NCBI RefSeq assembly: GCF_963678635.1
Contig: NC_087068.1
Location: 14,139,872 to 14,203,871, forward strand
Reading direction: 5' to 3'
DNA length: 64,000 bases
Source of the DNA: Symsagittifera roscoffensis
Taxonomy: Eukaryota > Xenacoelomorpha > Acoela > Convolutidae
Part shown: piece after piece, positions 12,085 through 22,599 of the stretch
Layout: each line of letters starts with the position of its first letter
Position numbering within the stretch: the first letter of the stretch is position 1
Notes under the pieces: model-generated
Seen by the model: the letters and a program-made list of their open reading frames with translations, nothing else
Databases searched by the model: none
Told to the model about the DNA's origin: nothing
Program-made: the position numbers and the translations under genes

Positions 12085-12476
12085 CCCACCCCCCTCCGCA
12101 GGAATGCGACCCCCCTGCCGACCCAAAGGGTTTTGCCTTCGTACTATTTTGAAATATAAACTTTTGGCTGACTGACCTTAAAATTTTTTTAATGGCGCCT
12201 TTGGCGCCAATCTATACTAATTTTGAGGGGGGAGCGCGCGCCGAAAAAACTCGATTTTTTTGGTCGAAATATTCCAAAAAGTGCTTGAAAAAGCCTTTTT
12301 TGGCCTTTTTTCAAAAGTTTTCCTACGGCGCAGAAAATTTCGTCAAATTAGCGTCTTTATAGTGGTTTGGGAGAGCTCAGAAAATCAATTTGGTCGACCT
12401 AAAAAAAAGGTCGATAAAATTTTCTAATTTTTTTGCGAAAATCCGCCCCCTCGAGAAATTCCTAGATCTGCGCCTG
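12085..12476 (+). mobile_element. hAT-like MITE copy
   Basis: Conserved family order: a C-rich block with GGAATGCGAC, GACCCAAAGGG, ATGGCGCCTTTGGCGCCAAT, GGGGGGAGCGCGCGCCGAAA, GGGAGAGCTCAGAAAATCAA, GGTCGACC, and a right end CCTAGATCTGCGCCTG (one substitution from the consensus). The left inverted terminus is lost. Confidence 0.7.
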
Positions 12477-12684
12477 AGGAAATCTATGTGAATATTTATC
12501 TACCTATAAAACCTATTAGCATATAGACAGTTAAGAAAAAACTCGGTGAGACAAAATTAATTAAAAAGATTAATCTGCCAATTTCGAATAAACTTAAAAT
12601 TTTTTTGATCAAGACATTCTATAAACATTTTAAAAAATTCGAATATATCAAATTTTTGAACGATACAAATTGACGGTTCGTGGA

Positions 12685-12748
12685 TCATGGCCTAGTGTGA
12701 TTATGCATAAAGTAGCTGAAATCTCTGTCATTCATTTCCAAAAACAAG
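12685..12748 (-). CDS. Weak alternative exon of the secreted-type gene
   Basis: After a CCAG acceptor the minus strand reads one base plus LFLEMNDRDFSYFMHNHTRP and a stop. The phase would accept the donor of 13910-14069, giving a 93-residue product. The acceptor is poorer than the one at 11320, so this is either an alternative terminal exon or chance. Confidence 0.2.
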
Positions 12749-13009
12749 CTGGTCACCTAAGAACGAAAAGTGTTATTCCAGCCAGAAAACGAACAAATTT
12801 CATGTTTGACTAATTATTTCAAGTTTTGCAAGGAAGAAAACATCGAGTCTTACATATATCATCAGAAAGTTGCAAATTATTAGAAAATCGTAGCATTCTT
12901 CTGCAGCTTGCATTTTCGCTCCCAAGTTTAAAAACTTCATGCATTTCATTCTTCGCAAAATTAAAAAAAAAACTCGCGCTCGACTTCAAAACTATTTATT
13001 AATGGCGCC

Positions 13010-13060
13010 GAAGTATATAAAGGCGTGCCCGGGTTGAATTCCCACAGTTAATTATCGCTT
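13010..13060 (+). promoter_or_regulatory. TATA-box core promoter candidate
   Basis: GTATATAAAGGCG at 13013-13025 is a near-consensus TATA box on the plus strand in an otherwise AT-rich but TATA-poor stretch. A GC-rich segment with CCCGGG follows, then a possible initiator about 30 bases downstream. No plus-strand coding exon was recognised after it; it may belong to a mobile element. Confidence 0.3.
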
Positions 13061-13251
13061 TTTCTGTACTATCCCAGTGACCGCTATTTGATTCATGTAT
13101 AATTCAGATTTTTTTGGATAGCTAAATCTGCGATATTACAGAGCTATTTCAGTAATGATTCCGTAGAAAATCAGCGCTGAAACTTAAGAAATTAGTGTAG
13201 CCCTCAAATGAGAGGGTGAGTTGACAAATCTTATAACTTATGAAAATCTAA

Positions 13252-13325
13252 GGATTCGTGGGGCAGAGGTAGCATAAATGTCCATAAATCTGAAGGCTGC
13301 GGGATCGCACCCCGCAGTTCATTAT
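13252..13325 (+). mobile_element. tRNA-like SINE head
   Basis: TGGGGCAGAGGTAGC (A-box-like) and GGGATCGCACCCCGC (B-box-like) are spaced about 40 bases apart. There is no acceptor-stem pairing, so not a working tRNA gene. Confidence 0.4.
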
Positions 13326-13909
13326 TTTTGCTCACTCAATAGGTTTTTTATCGCTGTTTCACCCCGGAAAATTAGCCAAAACAGCGATAATCTATGATAA
13401 AATTAGCTATTGTGGCAATTAAAATTGATAACTTATCAATATAGATCGCTGTTTTTTTTCCACTAATTTTCAATGTGAGCTCAACCCGGGTGGTGAGTGT
13501 CGAATCCTGGGGCGTCTTGGTTCCCATGATTCAGCCCCTATTTGAAATAGCGCCAACGGGAAAACTTTTGGAAAAGCTTGGCTATGAAACTAATTGAACA
13601 AGAAGTACTTAGTGAGCAAAATTGATTTTTATGGGTTTGTGTGGCCTGAAATAATCGATAAAAATGGTTTTCGAACGATAAAAACAATCGGTTATAAACC
13701 GCTACAAATCCATTTTGATGGTTAGATGGGTCAAGAAAAACAATTATATGGGTTTTGTTTTTTGCCGATTTAATCCATTATAGCCTATTACTTCCTATTA
13801 AACACCAGTGCGGAATGGTATTGAAATAAAAAATAGTTGACAAAAATTAGAAATTACAATGGAAAAAATGATAACTTTTAGTGACTTAAATGACGTTGTT
13901 TCTGGTAAC

Positions 13910-14069
13910 CTGAACAACGCGCACTCCACGCCCAAGTCGTCATAGTCATCTTTGTTTACTTTGATGTAGTTGTTGGCATTCATTTTGTTGTTGTTTGGAA
14001 GCTGGAACATAAGCGAATAGGAACGTAGAAGCTTTAGCCTGTCACTTCCACGGTCATTGCCATAAGACG
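13910..14069 (-). CDS. Exon 2, unrecognised secreted-type protein
   Basis: 160-base minus-strand exon between a strong polypyrimidine acceptor (CTTTTTTTTTCAG) and a CAG|GTTACC donor. It has two bases finishing a codon, 52 codons, and two bases of the next. It reads SYGNDRGSDRLKLLRSYSLM, then an Asn-rich stretch, then YIKVNKDDYDDLGVECALF. The reading frame follows exactly from the exon at 14337-14394. The segment after the signal peptide is hydrophilic with a DDYDD acidic patch. No family recognised. Confidence 0.65.
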
Positions 14070-14336
14070 CTGAAAAAAAAAGAAGTTTTGAAAGAAGTTA
14101 CAATTCGCTTAGTTATTATTCGCGGCCATTTACGATGTTTCAACCCAGTTTGGAACTCAATGAAGGGATATTTGTTGCAAAAAATCCTTCGGCTTCATTT
14201 TTGTCACGAAATTTTTGTTTTCTTCTTTTTTTTGTCAAATATTTTGAGTTCTCTATTAGGAAAGTTGGTTTCAATTCGCTTTATTGAATACTCGAAAATG
14301 TTTCAAAATTTTGAAACAGCATTGAGACAAACTTAC

Positions 14337-14394
14337 CGAAGACAAAAACCAAATTCAGCAGCGGCAACCATTTGATTGAATTGCGAGTGATCAT
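14337..14394 (-). CDS. Exon 1: signal peptide of an unrecognised secreted or membrane protein
   Basis: Begins with ATG at 14392-14394 and encodes 19 codons plus one base before a consensus donor (TTCG|GTAAGT). The peptide (MITRNSIKWLPLLNLVFVF, then Ala across the splice) has a short basic N-region, a Leu/Val/Phe core and a small residue at the junction, a textbook signal peptide. This is the chosen start because no upstream in-frame extension with coding character is seen. Exons downstream are at 13910-14069, 11186-11319, 9751-9918 and possibly 9029-9103. Confidence 0.65.
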
Positions 14395-14399
14395 TGCAA

Positions 14400-15360
14400 C
14401 GAATGCTTTAAACTCTAATTAAAGTTAAAACAAACCCGAAATGTCAGAAAAAGGTCAAATTTTCAAAGAAGTTTTGAAATTGACTGCAATTCTCTTCTTT
14501 TTTCTTATCCTTAACATTCAAATTGGTTTTATATTTTCATCGAATTCATAAGTGCAATTTTTCATAACAAAACGCTTCGAAGTTAGAACGAATTTGATTC
14601 AAATTTCGTCCTAGATTATGACATATTAAACCTGTTTGTTGTTATTCAAATTCTGTCCTAGATTATGACATAATAAATGTGAGTTCAAGTCATTGCTAAA
14701 ATAAATTTTAAAATCATAGAGGCTAAATCAATTTAAATAGTAGATCGATAAGAACTGTACCAGGTTTCGTTTTAAAATTAGTGTTTTTAGCGATAGATTT
14801 TCGACCCTCTGAGTATCCAAAAGGTCCCCTATTTTATGACATCCGCTTTAACCTAAAATCCACCCACTTGAGTAAATCCATCCACTTGAGAAATTGATAG
14901 TGGGTATAACTTGGAACTAGGCTCATTTTGAAGTGTTTCCTCAAATGACTCGGCGAGAAAAAACGTATTTAAAATCTTCGTACTCACCTTTTTTGGAATT
15001 CCCATTTGGCATGCGAAATCCAAAAGCCCAATTACAGTTTGACTTGTTTTTTAAATTAGCTCAATGATGATAAATGTTGAGCCTTCGAAATAAATTCGTT
15101 CCATTAATGAAGGCATGATATTGCTGAATTGATTATAAGTCAGTCGGTTTTAACGCTTAGTTCGTGAAATACGATTGATAATCCAAGCTATAATTTGTAA
15201 ATTTATTTGTGTCAAAACTATAGTAAGACTTTTTAACCAAAAAGCAAAACATGGTTATTAAGGTCTTTTTCATTAACTAGTTTACACGGCACAAACCCGC
15301 TATCGCACACTTTCCAAGACTTCTAAAACGTATTTAAAATCTTCGTAGACAAATTCGTAA
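14400..15360. other. Intergenic, short direct repeats
   Basis: No gene seen. A CCTAGATTATGACATA segment occurs twice near 14610 and 14660. The phrase GGAACTAGGCTCATTTTGAA with TGACTCGGCGAG occurs at about 14914-14965 and again at 15370-15417. Confidence 0.5.
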
Positions 15361-15364
15361 AAAA

Positions 15365-16010
15365 AGGTTGGAACTAGGCTCATTTTGAAGTGTTTCCTCA
15401 AATGACTCGGCGAGAAAAATTTTCTATGCTTCCAGAAATTTTTTATGCAATCCGCGAAAGCTTGAAATTATTTGTTTAATTGAGAATCATTTGGTTTTAA
15501 GCAAATGATTATGAAGTGCCATCCAGAGTTTAGCTTGAAAATTGTAATTTTAGGGGTGTGAAACATATGGGCTAAGTTTTTGACCAGCAATCAAAAATTT
15601 GGGAATTCAGACCCTCAACTTAAGATAACTAGCCAATACTGGACAAGTTCGCATTACGAAATTTTTTGCGACTGCTAAATTCGCTTTAATATAATCCAGA
15701 CAATTCCAAGAAAAACTAAAATCGGCTATTTGTTCCGACCCATGAAAATGGGAAAATAGGGAGAAAATTTTTTTTGGTAGTTTTTTAATGAATATAGTCG
15801 GAACAGTCTGTGCTACTTGCACAGCAACCGGCTATCCTTGTTTTGGTATGTTTTTAAACGAATGGGCTTACATGATAACTTCATCTAACCCATGAAAGTT
15901 TTTATTTACGTATTTAATTATAAATCCTTCCCGTACCGAACTTTTTGGCCATAATCATATCTGATCATTGTAAAATCATGCAAAATTCTTGTCTGTAACA
16001 GATGTGCAGC
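15365..16010. repeat. Partial copy of the 4-kb duplicated unit
   Basis: TGACTCGGCGAGAAAA, a CTTCCAGAA variant, the AACAATCAAAAAT-type stretch, ATTCAGACCC and CATCTAACCCATG occur in the same order near 22800-23190 and, in part, near 18860-18915. It is a diverged duplicate, non-coding. Confidence 0.5.
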
Positions 16011-16049
16011 ATGTCTATATTCGGCATGCACATACCTGCATCAGACATG

Positions 16050-16375
16050 CATCAGGTGTGCTAACTGAAGATATGCTCACACCTGCAGCATGCATGATCA
16101 TGCCTGAACTGAACATGCTCACACCTGCAGGATACATGATCATACCTGAACTAAACATGCTCATATCTGCAGGATACATGATCATGCCTGAACCGAATAT
16201 GCTCACACCTGCAGGATACATGATCATGCCTGAACTGAATATGCTCACACCTGCAGGATACATGATCATGCCTGAACTGAATATGCTCCTGCAGGATACA
16301 TTATCATACCTGAACCAAACATGCTCACATCTGCAGGATACATGACCATGCCTGAACCGAATATGCTCAAATCGG
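16050..16375. repeat. 42-bp tandem minisatellite
   Basis: About seven to eight copies of a 42-bp unit (ATGCTCACACCTGCAGGATA then CATGATCATGCCTGAACTGA plus two bases). One copy near 16286 has lost several bases. Because 42 is divisible by three, frames stay open on both strands, producing long but meaningless ORFs. Degenerate related words (TCATGTCTGCGGCAGG, GGTACGACCATGTCTG) occur again at 18420-18540. Confidence 0.85.
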
Positions 16376-17361
16376 TATCTTCAGTATTATAAGATAATTA
16401 AAGAAATGGTTAAATTGTAACAACATCATAAACTCAGCTTGATAATGTGACACTTTACTTCAAATTTTTAGTTTTTTTTCAGATTTTTTCTGACATCGGT
16501 GATGTTTTTTGTTGAAATTTACTGTAGTGGGTAGATGCATCTTTCTTTAATTGCAAGCAGGGAGTCGTTGGTAGCGGGGCGTGTGGATATTTTTCTCTGT
16601 TTTCTGTCAACATAAAACTAATTGTTAGTCAAAACTTCAGCACTTACGTATATTTTTCATTACTACGTATCGTTTTTTTGTGTTGTTTTTGTTTGTTAGA
16701 TTTTGCATTTTTTTTTGTTTTTAATTTAATTTTTGGCTTAAATTGTGAGTTTGTTTGTCGATTCAGATGAGCTCAGAAGTTATAAGTAACTGACATCATA
16801 AAAAAGATTGACAAAGCGCTTCAAATTATTTTTTAATCTTTCAGAAAATTTTAGATCATCTTCTGAATATGATACTTTTTTGACAGCCATTCGAATAGAA
16901 AAAGATACTAAAATTACCAGGTTTTGAGTAATTTTTGCTTATTTCATTAAAATTTCATATAAAAAAGCTAAGTATTAGCCTAAAAATTTGATTTTTTTGT
17001 AGAATCAAATAAATTTGAGTAATCGAAGTGGTCACACAATCTCCAGGGGAGGAGCTTAAACCATTCGACTTTTCATGCTTTTCATGAAAAGATAATTATC
17101 GTTTTTTACGTTATCGTTTTTACGATAACTTTAATATCACAGAAAAACGACTAAGGAAAAAGAATAGTTAACTTCTTAAAATTTCCCTCCAACCCCTATG
17201 GTTTCTACTAAAAAAGTTTCACCCCTATAATGAAAAGCAGTAAATTAGCACTAGAGCGTTCTTTATATTTCGAATATTGCATCATACGAATATTGCTGCA
17301 AATTTCGAATGAGTTAGTTTTTTATCAGTTATCCCCGGCTTTCTTGAAAGAGGGGAATGGG

Positions 17362-17530
17362 CAGGGGCGGATTTAAGTGGTGGCGGGGATGCGGACGTTC
17401 CCCTCCTCAGGGATTCGACCACCTGCCGACCCAAAGGGTCCGCCTTGTTACTTTTTAAGAATTCCATTTTTGGCCGACGGACCTAAAATTTTTCTAAAGG
17501 CGCCTCTGGCGCCAATATATACTAACATTG
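17362..17530 (+). mobile_element. hAT-like MITE, left half
   Basis: Begins with an intact CAGGGGCGGATTTAAG terminus, then GGACGTTCCCCTCC, GGATTCGACCACCTGCCGAC, CCAAAGGGTCC and AAGGCGCCTCTGGCGCCAAT. It stops there; the right half is absent. Confidence 0.7.
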
Positions 17531-17636
17531 ATTAAAAACTTCTGAAAAACAGCTTATTTGCCATAACTGATTTGTTGCAATGAGCAAAAAATATCTTTTT
17601 TTACTTTATATGCCGTGTGGGGTGATGATTTTCATT

Positions 17637-17765
17637 AAAAAAAATTAAAATTTTAGAAAAAAAAATTTTCATTTTGTTTTATTTCGTTTAATTTTTGAAT
17701 GTTATTACTGCTCCAGAAACCTTAAAAGGCAGTCGGAACATTCAGGGCTTTGCCCTCATGCGAGC
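17637..17765. repeat. Dispersed repeat, copy related to 1-145
   Basis: Matches 1-145 with indels, including CTTAAAAGGCAGTCGGAACA and TTCAGGGCTTTGCCCTCATG, where the CAGGGC hairpin core is well preserved. Confidence 0.6.
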
Positions 17766-17844
17766 AATTTTGTCTGTTTTAACTTCACTTTGTTACAATT
17801 TACTTGCATCACTTCAAATAAATGCTCAACAAATAAAATTAGAC

Positions 17845-18135
17845 AAAAATCATGCGTTAAAAAGTAGTCGCATATTTGTTGTTAATTTATTCGTTGAGAT
17901 TAATAGTATCAACCAATCAAATCTTTTTAATTTAATCGCAATTAATGTGGCTACTGGTTTGCGAAAATTTAAATATTTTTATGTTCCAATCAAATTTTGC
18001 AGAAATCATGCGTTAAAAAGTAGTCGCACAATTGTTGTTAATTTATTCAATGAGATTAATAGTATGAACCAATCAAATCTTTTTAATTTATTCGCAATTA
18101 TTGCGGCTACTGGTTCGCGAAAATTGAAGGATTAT
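17845..18135. repeat. Tandem duplication, 156-bp unit
   Basis: CATGCGTTAAAAAGTAGTCG at about 17851 recurs at 18007, and the next 130 bases are repeated. The unit length is divisible by three, so an apparent 152-codon frame spans both copies. The differences between copies are almost all amino-acid changing and there is no ATG start, so I regard it as non-coding. Confidence 0.75.
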
Positions 18136-18629
18136 TGGCCAAAAAATTTGTGACGAATTGCTTTAATTATAGTTCAAACCGGGGATATTTAGTTTTTTCG
18201 ACTATCCCTCCCGTTGACCCCCTGAAACTAACCTGACGTCCTCTTTTTTGGGATGTAGATACGACATAATTTCCTCCATTAGAAGATGGTTGACTCGAGG
18301 AGGTAAATTTGGATAAACTCATTTCGAACAAAATCTGAAAAAGTGAAATTTTAACAACAAAGACCAATTAGTCAAGATACGCGAAGTAATGTGTAAATAA
18401 ATATGAATTTGTCAAGTTTTCAGTCAGGCGTTATCATGTCTGCGGCAGGCATGAACATGTTTCACTCAGGTCTGATCATATAAGATCCAGGTACGACCAT
18501 GTCTGTAGAAAAATACGCATGCTCACTTGTGAACAGCCCTGCATAATGGGGGAACAGTCCTGAGAATATTCTCTCCCCTGCTAAATGGATGATCAGCCGT
18601 GAAATGGCAGAAAAAGTTCAGTACGGGTT

Positions 18630-19156
18630 GGGTTTTAAACTGCAGGCAAGCAAGAGTCTGAGCAATGGATTTTAAGGTTGGTCACGTAGAGATTGGAGTA
18701 AAACTTCTTATCAAAAAGTCAAATTCATGGAAATTGATGCAAGAAATGGAAATTTCTTATGTCATTTATTAATCAAACGGTTTCAAACGGTTTATTTAAA
18801 ATTGTCACCGAAAATCCGACATCAAAATTGTCGATTTGAGGCGTGTCGGAGAGAACGAATTTTCGCTTACATGATAACTTCATCTAACCCATGTAAGTTT
18901 TGATTTACGTATTTAATTATAAATCCTTGGGTTTTAAACTTCAGGCAAGCAAGAGTCTGAGCAATGGATTGTAAGGTTGGTCACGTAGAGATTGGAGTAA
19001 AACTTCTTATCAAAAAGTCAAATTCATGGAAATTGATGCAAAAAATGGAAATTTCTTATGTCATTTATTAATCAAACGGTTTCAAACGGTTTATTTAAAA
19101 TTGTCACCGAAATTCCGGCATCAAAATTGTCGATTTGAGACGTGTCGGAGAGATGG
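18630..19156. repeat. Direct repeat, two copies 298 bp apart
   Basis: Copies at about 18630-18858 and 18928-19156 share GGTTTTAAACT, AGGCAAGCAAGAGTCTGAGC, GGTTGGTCACGTAGAGATTG, TCAAACGGTTTCAAACGG and CGTGTCGGAGAGA almost without change. This is a recent local duplication inside the larger 4-kb unit. Confidence 0.85.
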
Positions 19157-19654
19157 CAGATGTTTTGACCAAAAACAAAAATGGGCATTCAGACCTTTTT
19201 TATTTCATTAAACTGTGGTGCTTTTATTAAGCGTTTCTTCTACAAATCGACGACTCAGAGTTATACCTCACCACCACGCCGAGTTAGGGAATCCAAAACA
19301 TATCACAGCAAACAATTTTATTTTTTAGAAAAAGCAACAAACAGCTTTCAATAATTCTGATTAGTTCGTTAGGTATCAGCTAGAAACTTTTAAAAATCTT
19401 TTTTAAAAACCGAATCAACTATACTTGCAACTACAAAGCTGTACGGACAAATTTTACTCTATATCAATTTTTTGCAAGTAATACATCCAATTTTTTTTTA
19501 AAAAAAAACTTGCAATTGATTTTCACAAAAGAAGTTTAACAAAGACAGACCAAAATTAACGCTTTCAAAGTCTCATATCGAATAAAAACCAACTTTTAAA
19601 AGAGCAATTTTATGAGATCGTCTGTAAAATCTGTTTGGTTCTTTTTTAAATAGA

Positions 19655-19985
19655 GTAGCCGATTTAGGGTGGGGGCAGACGCCCCCACTCAGGAATGCGA
19701 CATCCTGCTGACCCAAAGGGTACCCCCTTTGTACTATTTTGAGATGTCCATTTTTGGCTGACGAAACATAAACTATTTCCAAGAGCACCTTTGGTACCAA
19801 TATATGCTAATTGTGAGGGAGAAACCAGTACCAAAAAAAATTCGATTTTTTATCAAAATTTTCCAAACGGCCCAAAAACACTGTTTTGGACTGTTTGAAC
19901 TGTTTGTTCAAAGATTTGGCCAAAACAGGGTCTTTTTTGTTTTGGGAGAGCTCGGAAAATCAATCTGGTCGACCTAAAAATTTGG
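19655..19985 (+). mobile_element. hAT-like MITE copy, decayed termini
   Basis: GATTTAGGGTGGGGGCAGAC, CCCACTCAGGAATGCGAC, TGACCCAAAGGGTACC, GGCCAAAACAGGGTC, TTTGGGAGAGCTCGGAAAAT and GGTCGACCTAAAAA occur in family order. Confidence 0.65.
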
Positions 19986-20299
19986 TTTTTCTCTAGGACA
20001 AGATGATTCAAATTACAATAAAAATAGACTGGCAATGAAAATTTAATATCCATTTGGTCAGATTTATTTTTATTATCAGGATAAAAATAAGTTCTTGCTT
20101 TGGATTTTAAATAACTCAACACCTTTGAAGTATTTAGCGTAAACAATTTCTTAGCTTTCACTTACTTATGAAGCAGTAATTGTGCAGAAAACAATAATTG
20201 ATAAGCAGTAGGTGTCACAAACAAGGTTTTCCCAGTATGGTTCACAAAAAAGCAGCAATTGTACCTAGTTAACTTAAAGGCTGCGAATTTGTTTTTGAT

Positions 20300-20575
20300 G
20301 CATTCAAGCAGTAGTGTGCCGAGTAGCGTTTTCAATCCCTCCTTTGGTATAATTTTACGAGATCCATTTTTGGCTGGCAAATACAAAAATTTTGTAAATT
20401 TGCCTAAAGCGCCAATCCAACTAAATAAAAAGGAGAAGCGCGCGTCGTAAAAACGCAAAGTTTCGGTCTCACACTTTTAAAAAGGATCAAAACTTCAATT
20501 TTAGCCTTTTTTCAAATTAGAGTTCTTAAATTATTTTCGGAGGGCTCAAAATTGATTTGGTTTAACTAAAAAAGT
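20300..20575 (+). mobile_element. hAT-like MITE, internal fragment
   Basis: Decayed version of the family interior: CCTTTGGTA, GATCCATTTTTGGCTGGCAA, GGAGAAGCGCGCGTCGTAAA, GGAGGGCTCAAAATTGATTTGG. Both ends are missing. Confidence 0.45.
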
Positions 20576-20660
20576 TCTTGCTTTGGATTTTAAATACCTC
20601 AACACGTTTGAAGTATTTGGCGTAAACAATTCTCTTAGCTTTCACTTACATCAAAACTCT

Positions 20661-21160
20661 ATACACATTTTTCACAGAATCAGTTTTTCACAGAATCTTT
20701 TTTTTCAAAAAGTTGTTGGTTTTCTCTATAAAAACAGGTTTTTCATTAAAGTTAGCAGACGAATATTAAAAAGACCAAAAACACGCCTCAATTCTCTTTG
20801 GAACGATTTCAAAGACAAATTAAATCTCCGCCTACGCGCTTATAGCTCGAAGTATACCGCGCGCCAACTGTCCCAAACTGGCCAAAATTACGATCTTTAA
20901 AACCCTGACTGAATTTTTTTTATATTTGAGCTCAAAACAACAACAGTTTGTGAGTAAAAAAAAAATATTTTTTAAAAAATAACGCGTAGGCGAAGATTTA
21001 ATTTGTTTTAGAAATCGTTCCAAAGAGAATTGAGGCGTGGTTTTGGTATTTTTAATATTCGTCGCTAACTTTGGCGAAAAACCTGTTTTTATAAAGAAAA
21101 CCAACAACTTTTTGAAAGAAAAGATTCTGTGAAAAGCTGATTCTGTGAAAAATTGATCAC
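20661..21160. repeat. Large inverted repeat (foldback)
   Basis: The left arm (about 20661-20848) and right arm (about 20978-21160) are reverse complements: TTTCACAGAATCAG against CTGATTCTGTGAAA, AAAAAGTTGTTGGTTTTC against GAAAACCAACAACTTTTT, CCTCAATTCTCTTTGGAACG against CGTTCCAAAGAGAATTGAGG. A spacer of about 130 bp separates them. Some mismatches and indels are present. Either a foldback element or a local inversion-duplication. Confidence 0.85.
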
Positions 21161-22599
21161 AGAAAACAAGTGTTTAAAAATTATTGCAGTTTTTGTGGAA
21201 ATTCGTTGGAGTCTAGGAAAGTTTTCTTCTGAAAGTTAGTTGTTAGTTCTTTACAAATCTTTTGCTCAGCCCATTAAGTAATATTGTCCAATTGCGTATA
21301 GAGTTACCTAGAAATGTACATTAGCGAACTCATGCAAACAAATATTTATGAACTGTTCATGAATTTTGTACGGCTGAGTAAGCGAAAAAACTGTTTGCAC
21401 AGCTGAGAAAAACTCTCAAAACATTTGCTTGACTTATGAGAACTTTCCAGCCAACGTTTCACCTGAGCATTAAAAAAGTGATAACAAAGTCAGCTGCCAG
21501 ATCAATAAAAAATAGGCTTAGGCTTGTTCTTAATGTTTTTCTGGCGAAAGATAGCAAACAGTTAGTAATTTTTGACATGAAGTGGTTAAGCATTTGATGA
21601 AATTTCTTCAAAAGTCTTAATTTATTTATATCTTAGATTATAATGATGTCCATAATTTTCTATTTTTGAAAACTCTTACTTTATTATACTTTATCTTCTC
21701 GTCTAAAACTTTTTCCAATGTCATCTCCCGATGAACCGAGAGGCTCTTTGATAACCGCTCCAGGCATTCTGTAAAGTTTGTCAACAAAAATTTGCAATGT
21801 ATCTAAACATTATTTTTGACCTTAATTCAAAATAGTTTCCGATTCAAATACGCCAACGTTAGATGAACAATCAAAGATGTCCTAGATTTTTTGAGTGCAT
21901 TCTTATTCGTTGTCCAATCCTGCTAGTTTTTGTTTTGTTAATGATTCTAATCAGTCCATATTTCGATGATAAAGTCTTCGAATATATAGTAGGGTGCCCC
22001 GAAGGCGCATGCTAGAAAGACTAATAATACTCTGGACTCTTCGAGTATTCGGCGGAAAGTTTGAAATGTTCTCCTGGCGTTAAAAACTTATCTGCCAATT
22101 TGGGTATTTTTAAAGCATATAGGCGAACTCCTTCACGAAAATTATTTTTTAAAAACTTTTCTGTGTCAAGTTTTTTCTAATTTTTTAAAATTATTTTGCA
22201 CTCGCAATTTAGAAGGACATGTTCGATAAATGATTTAAGACACGCTTTTGTTTTCTCTCTTTTTCAGTACAATCAAAGTTTTTTTTCACAATACAGGTTT
22301 CTCTTTTCCCTGATGAGATGTGCATTTTTGTCTCAAGCTCTCTGAATTTAGTCTTCGAAGTGCTATTTGGATCTGGATGAACTTTTTTGGTTTTTTTTAA
22401 CTGCACTGGTTTGATAATTTTAAACAATCCTTTTTCTGGATTGATTTATGACCCTTCAAAATTAATTCGTTTTGTTGGTGTTTGGTGTGGGAAAATTCTC
22501 ACTAAATGATTAAAAACCAGTCGAATTTAGTGAGCATTTGTAAAATGCAAAGGATAATTGAAGTTACAAAAGGTGAGTTTAGTTGCGTCAAAACTATGT

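Larger units (their letters stand above)
19160..22450. repeat. Segmental duplication, copy A (about 4-kb unit)
   Basis: Landmarks recur in order at 23.58-26.2 kb with an offset of about 4 kb: TAGGGAATC followed by ATATCACA (19286 and 23593), GCAATTGTACCTAGTTAA (20255) and its relative at 24353-24390, AGAAAAGATTCTGT (about 21118 and 25120), GTACGGCTGAG (21370) and TACGGCTGAG (25450), and TTTGGATCTGGATGAA (22367) and TTTGGATCTGAATGAA (26057). Strongly diverged. No coding exon recognised. Confidence 0.65.

Noticed and set aside
16015..16345. Overlapping ORFs on both strands with repeated Met-Leu-Thr-Pro-Ala-type sequence
   Set aside because: Product of the 42-bp minisatellite; no independent evidence of translation.
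17695..18153. 152-codon plus-strand ORF
   Set aside because: No ATG start; it is built from a dispersed repeat plus a 156-bp tandem duplication with non-synonymous differences.
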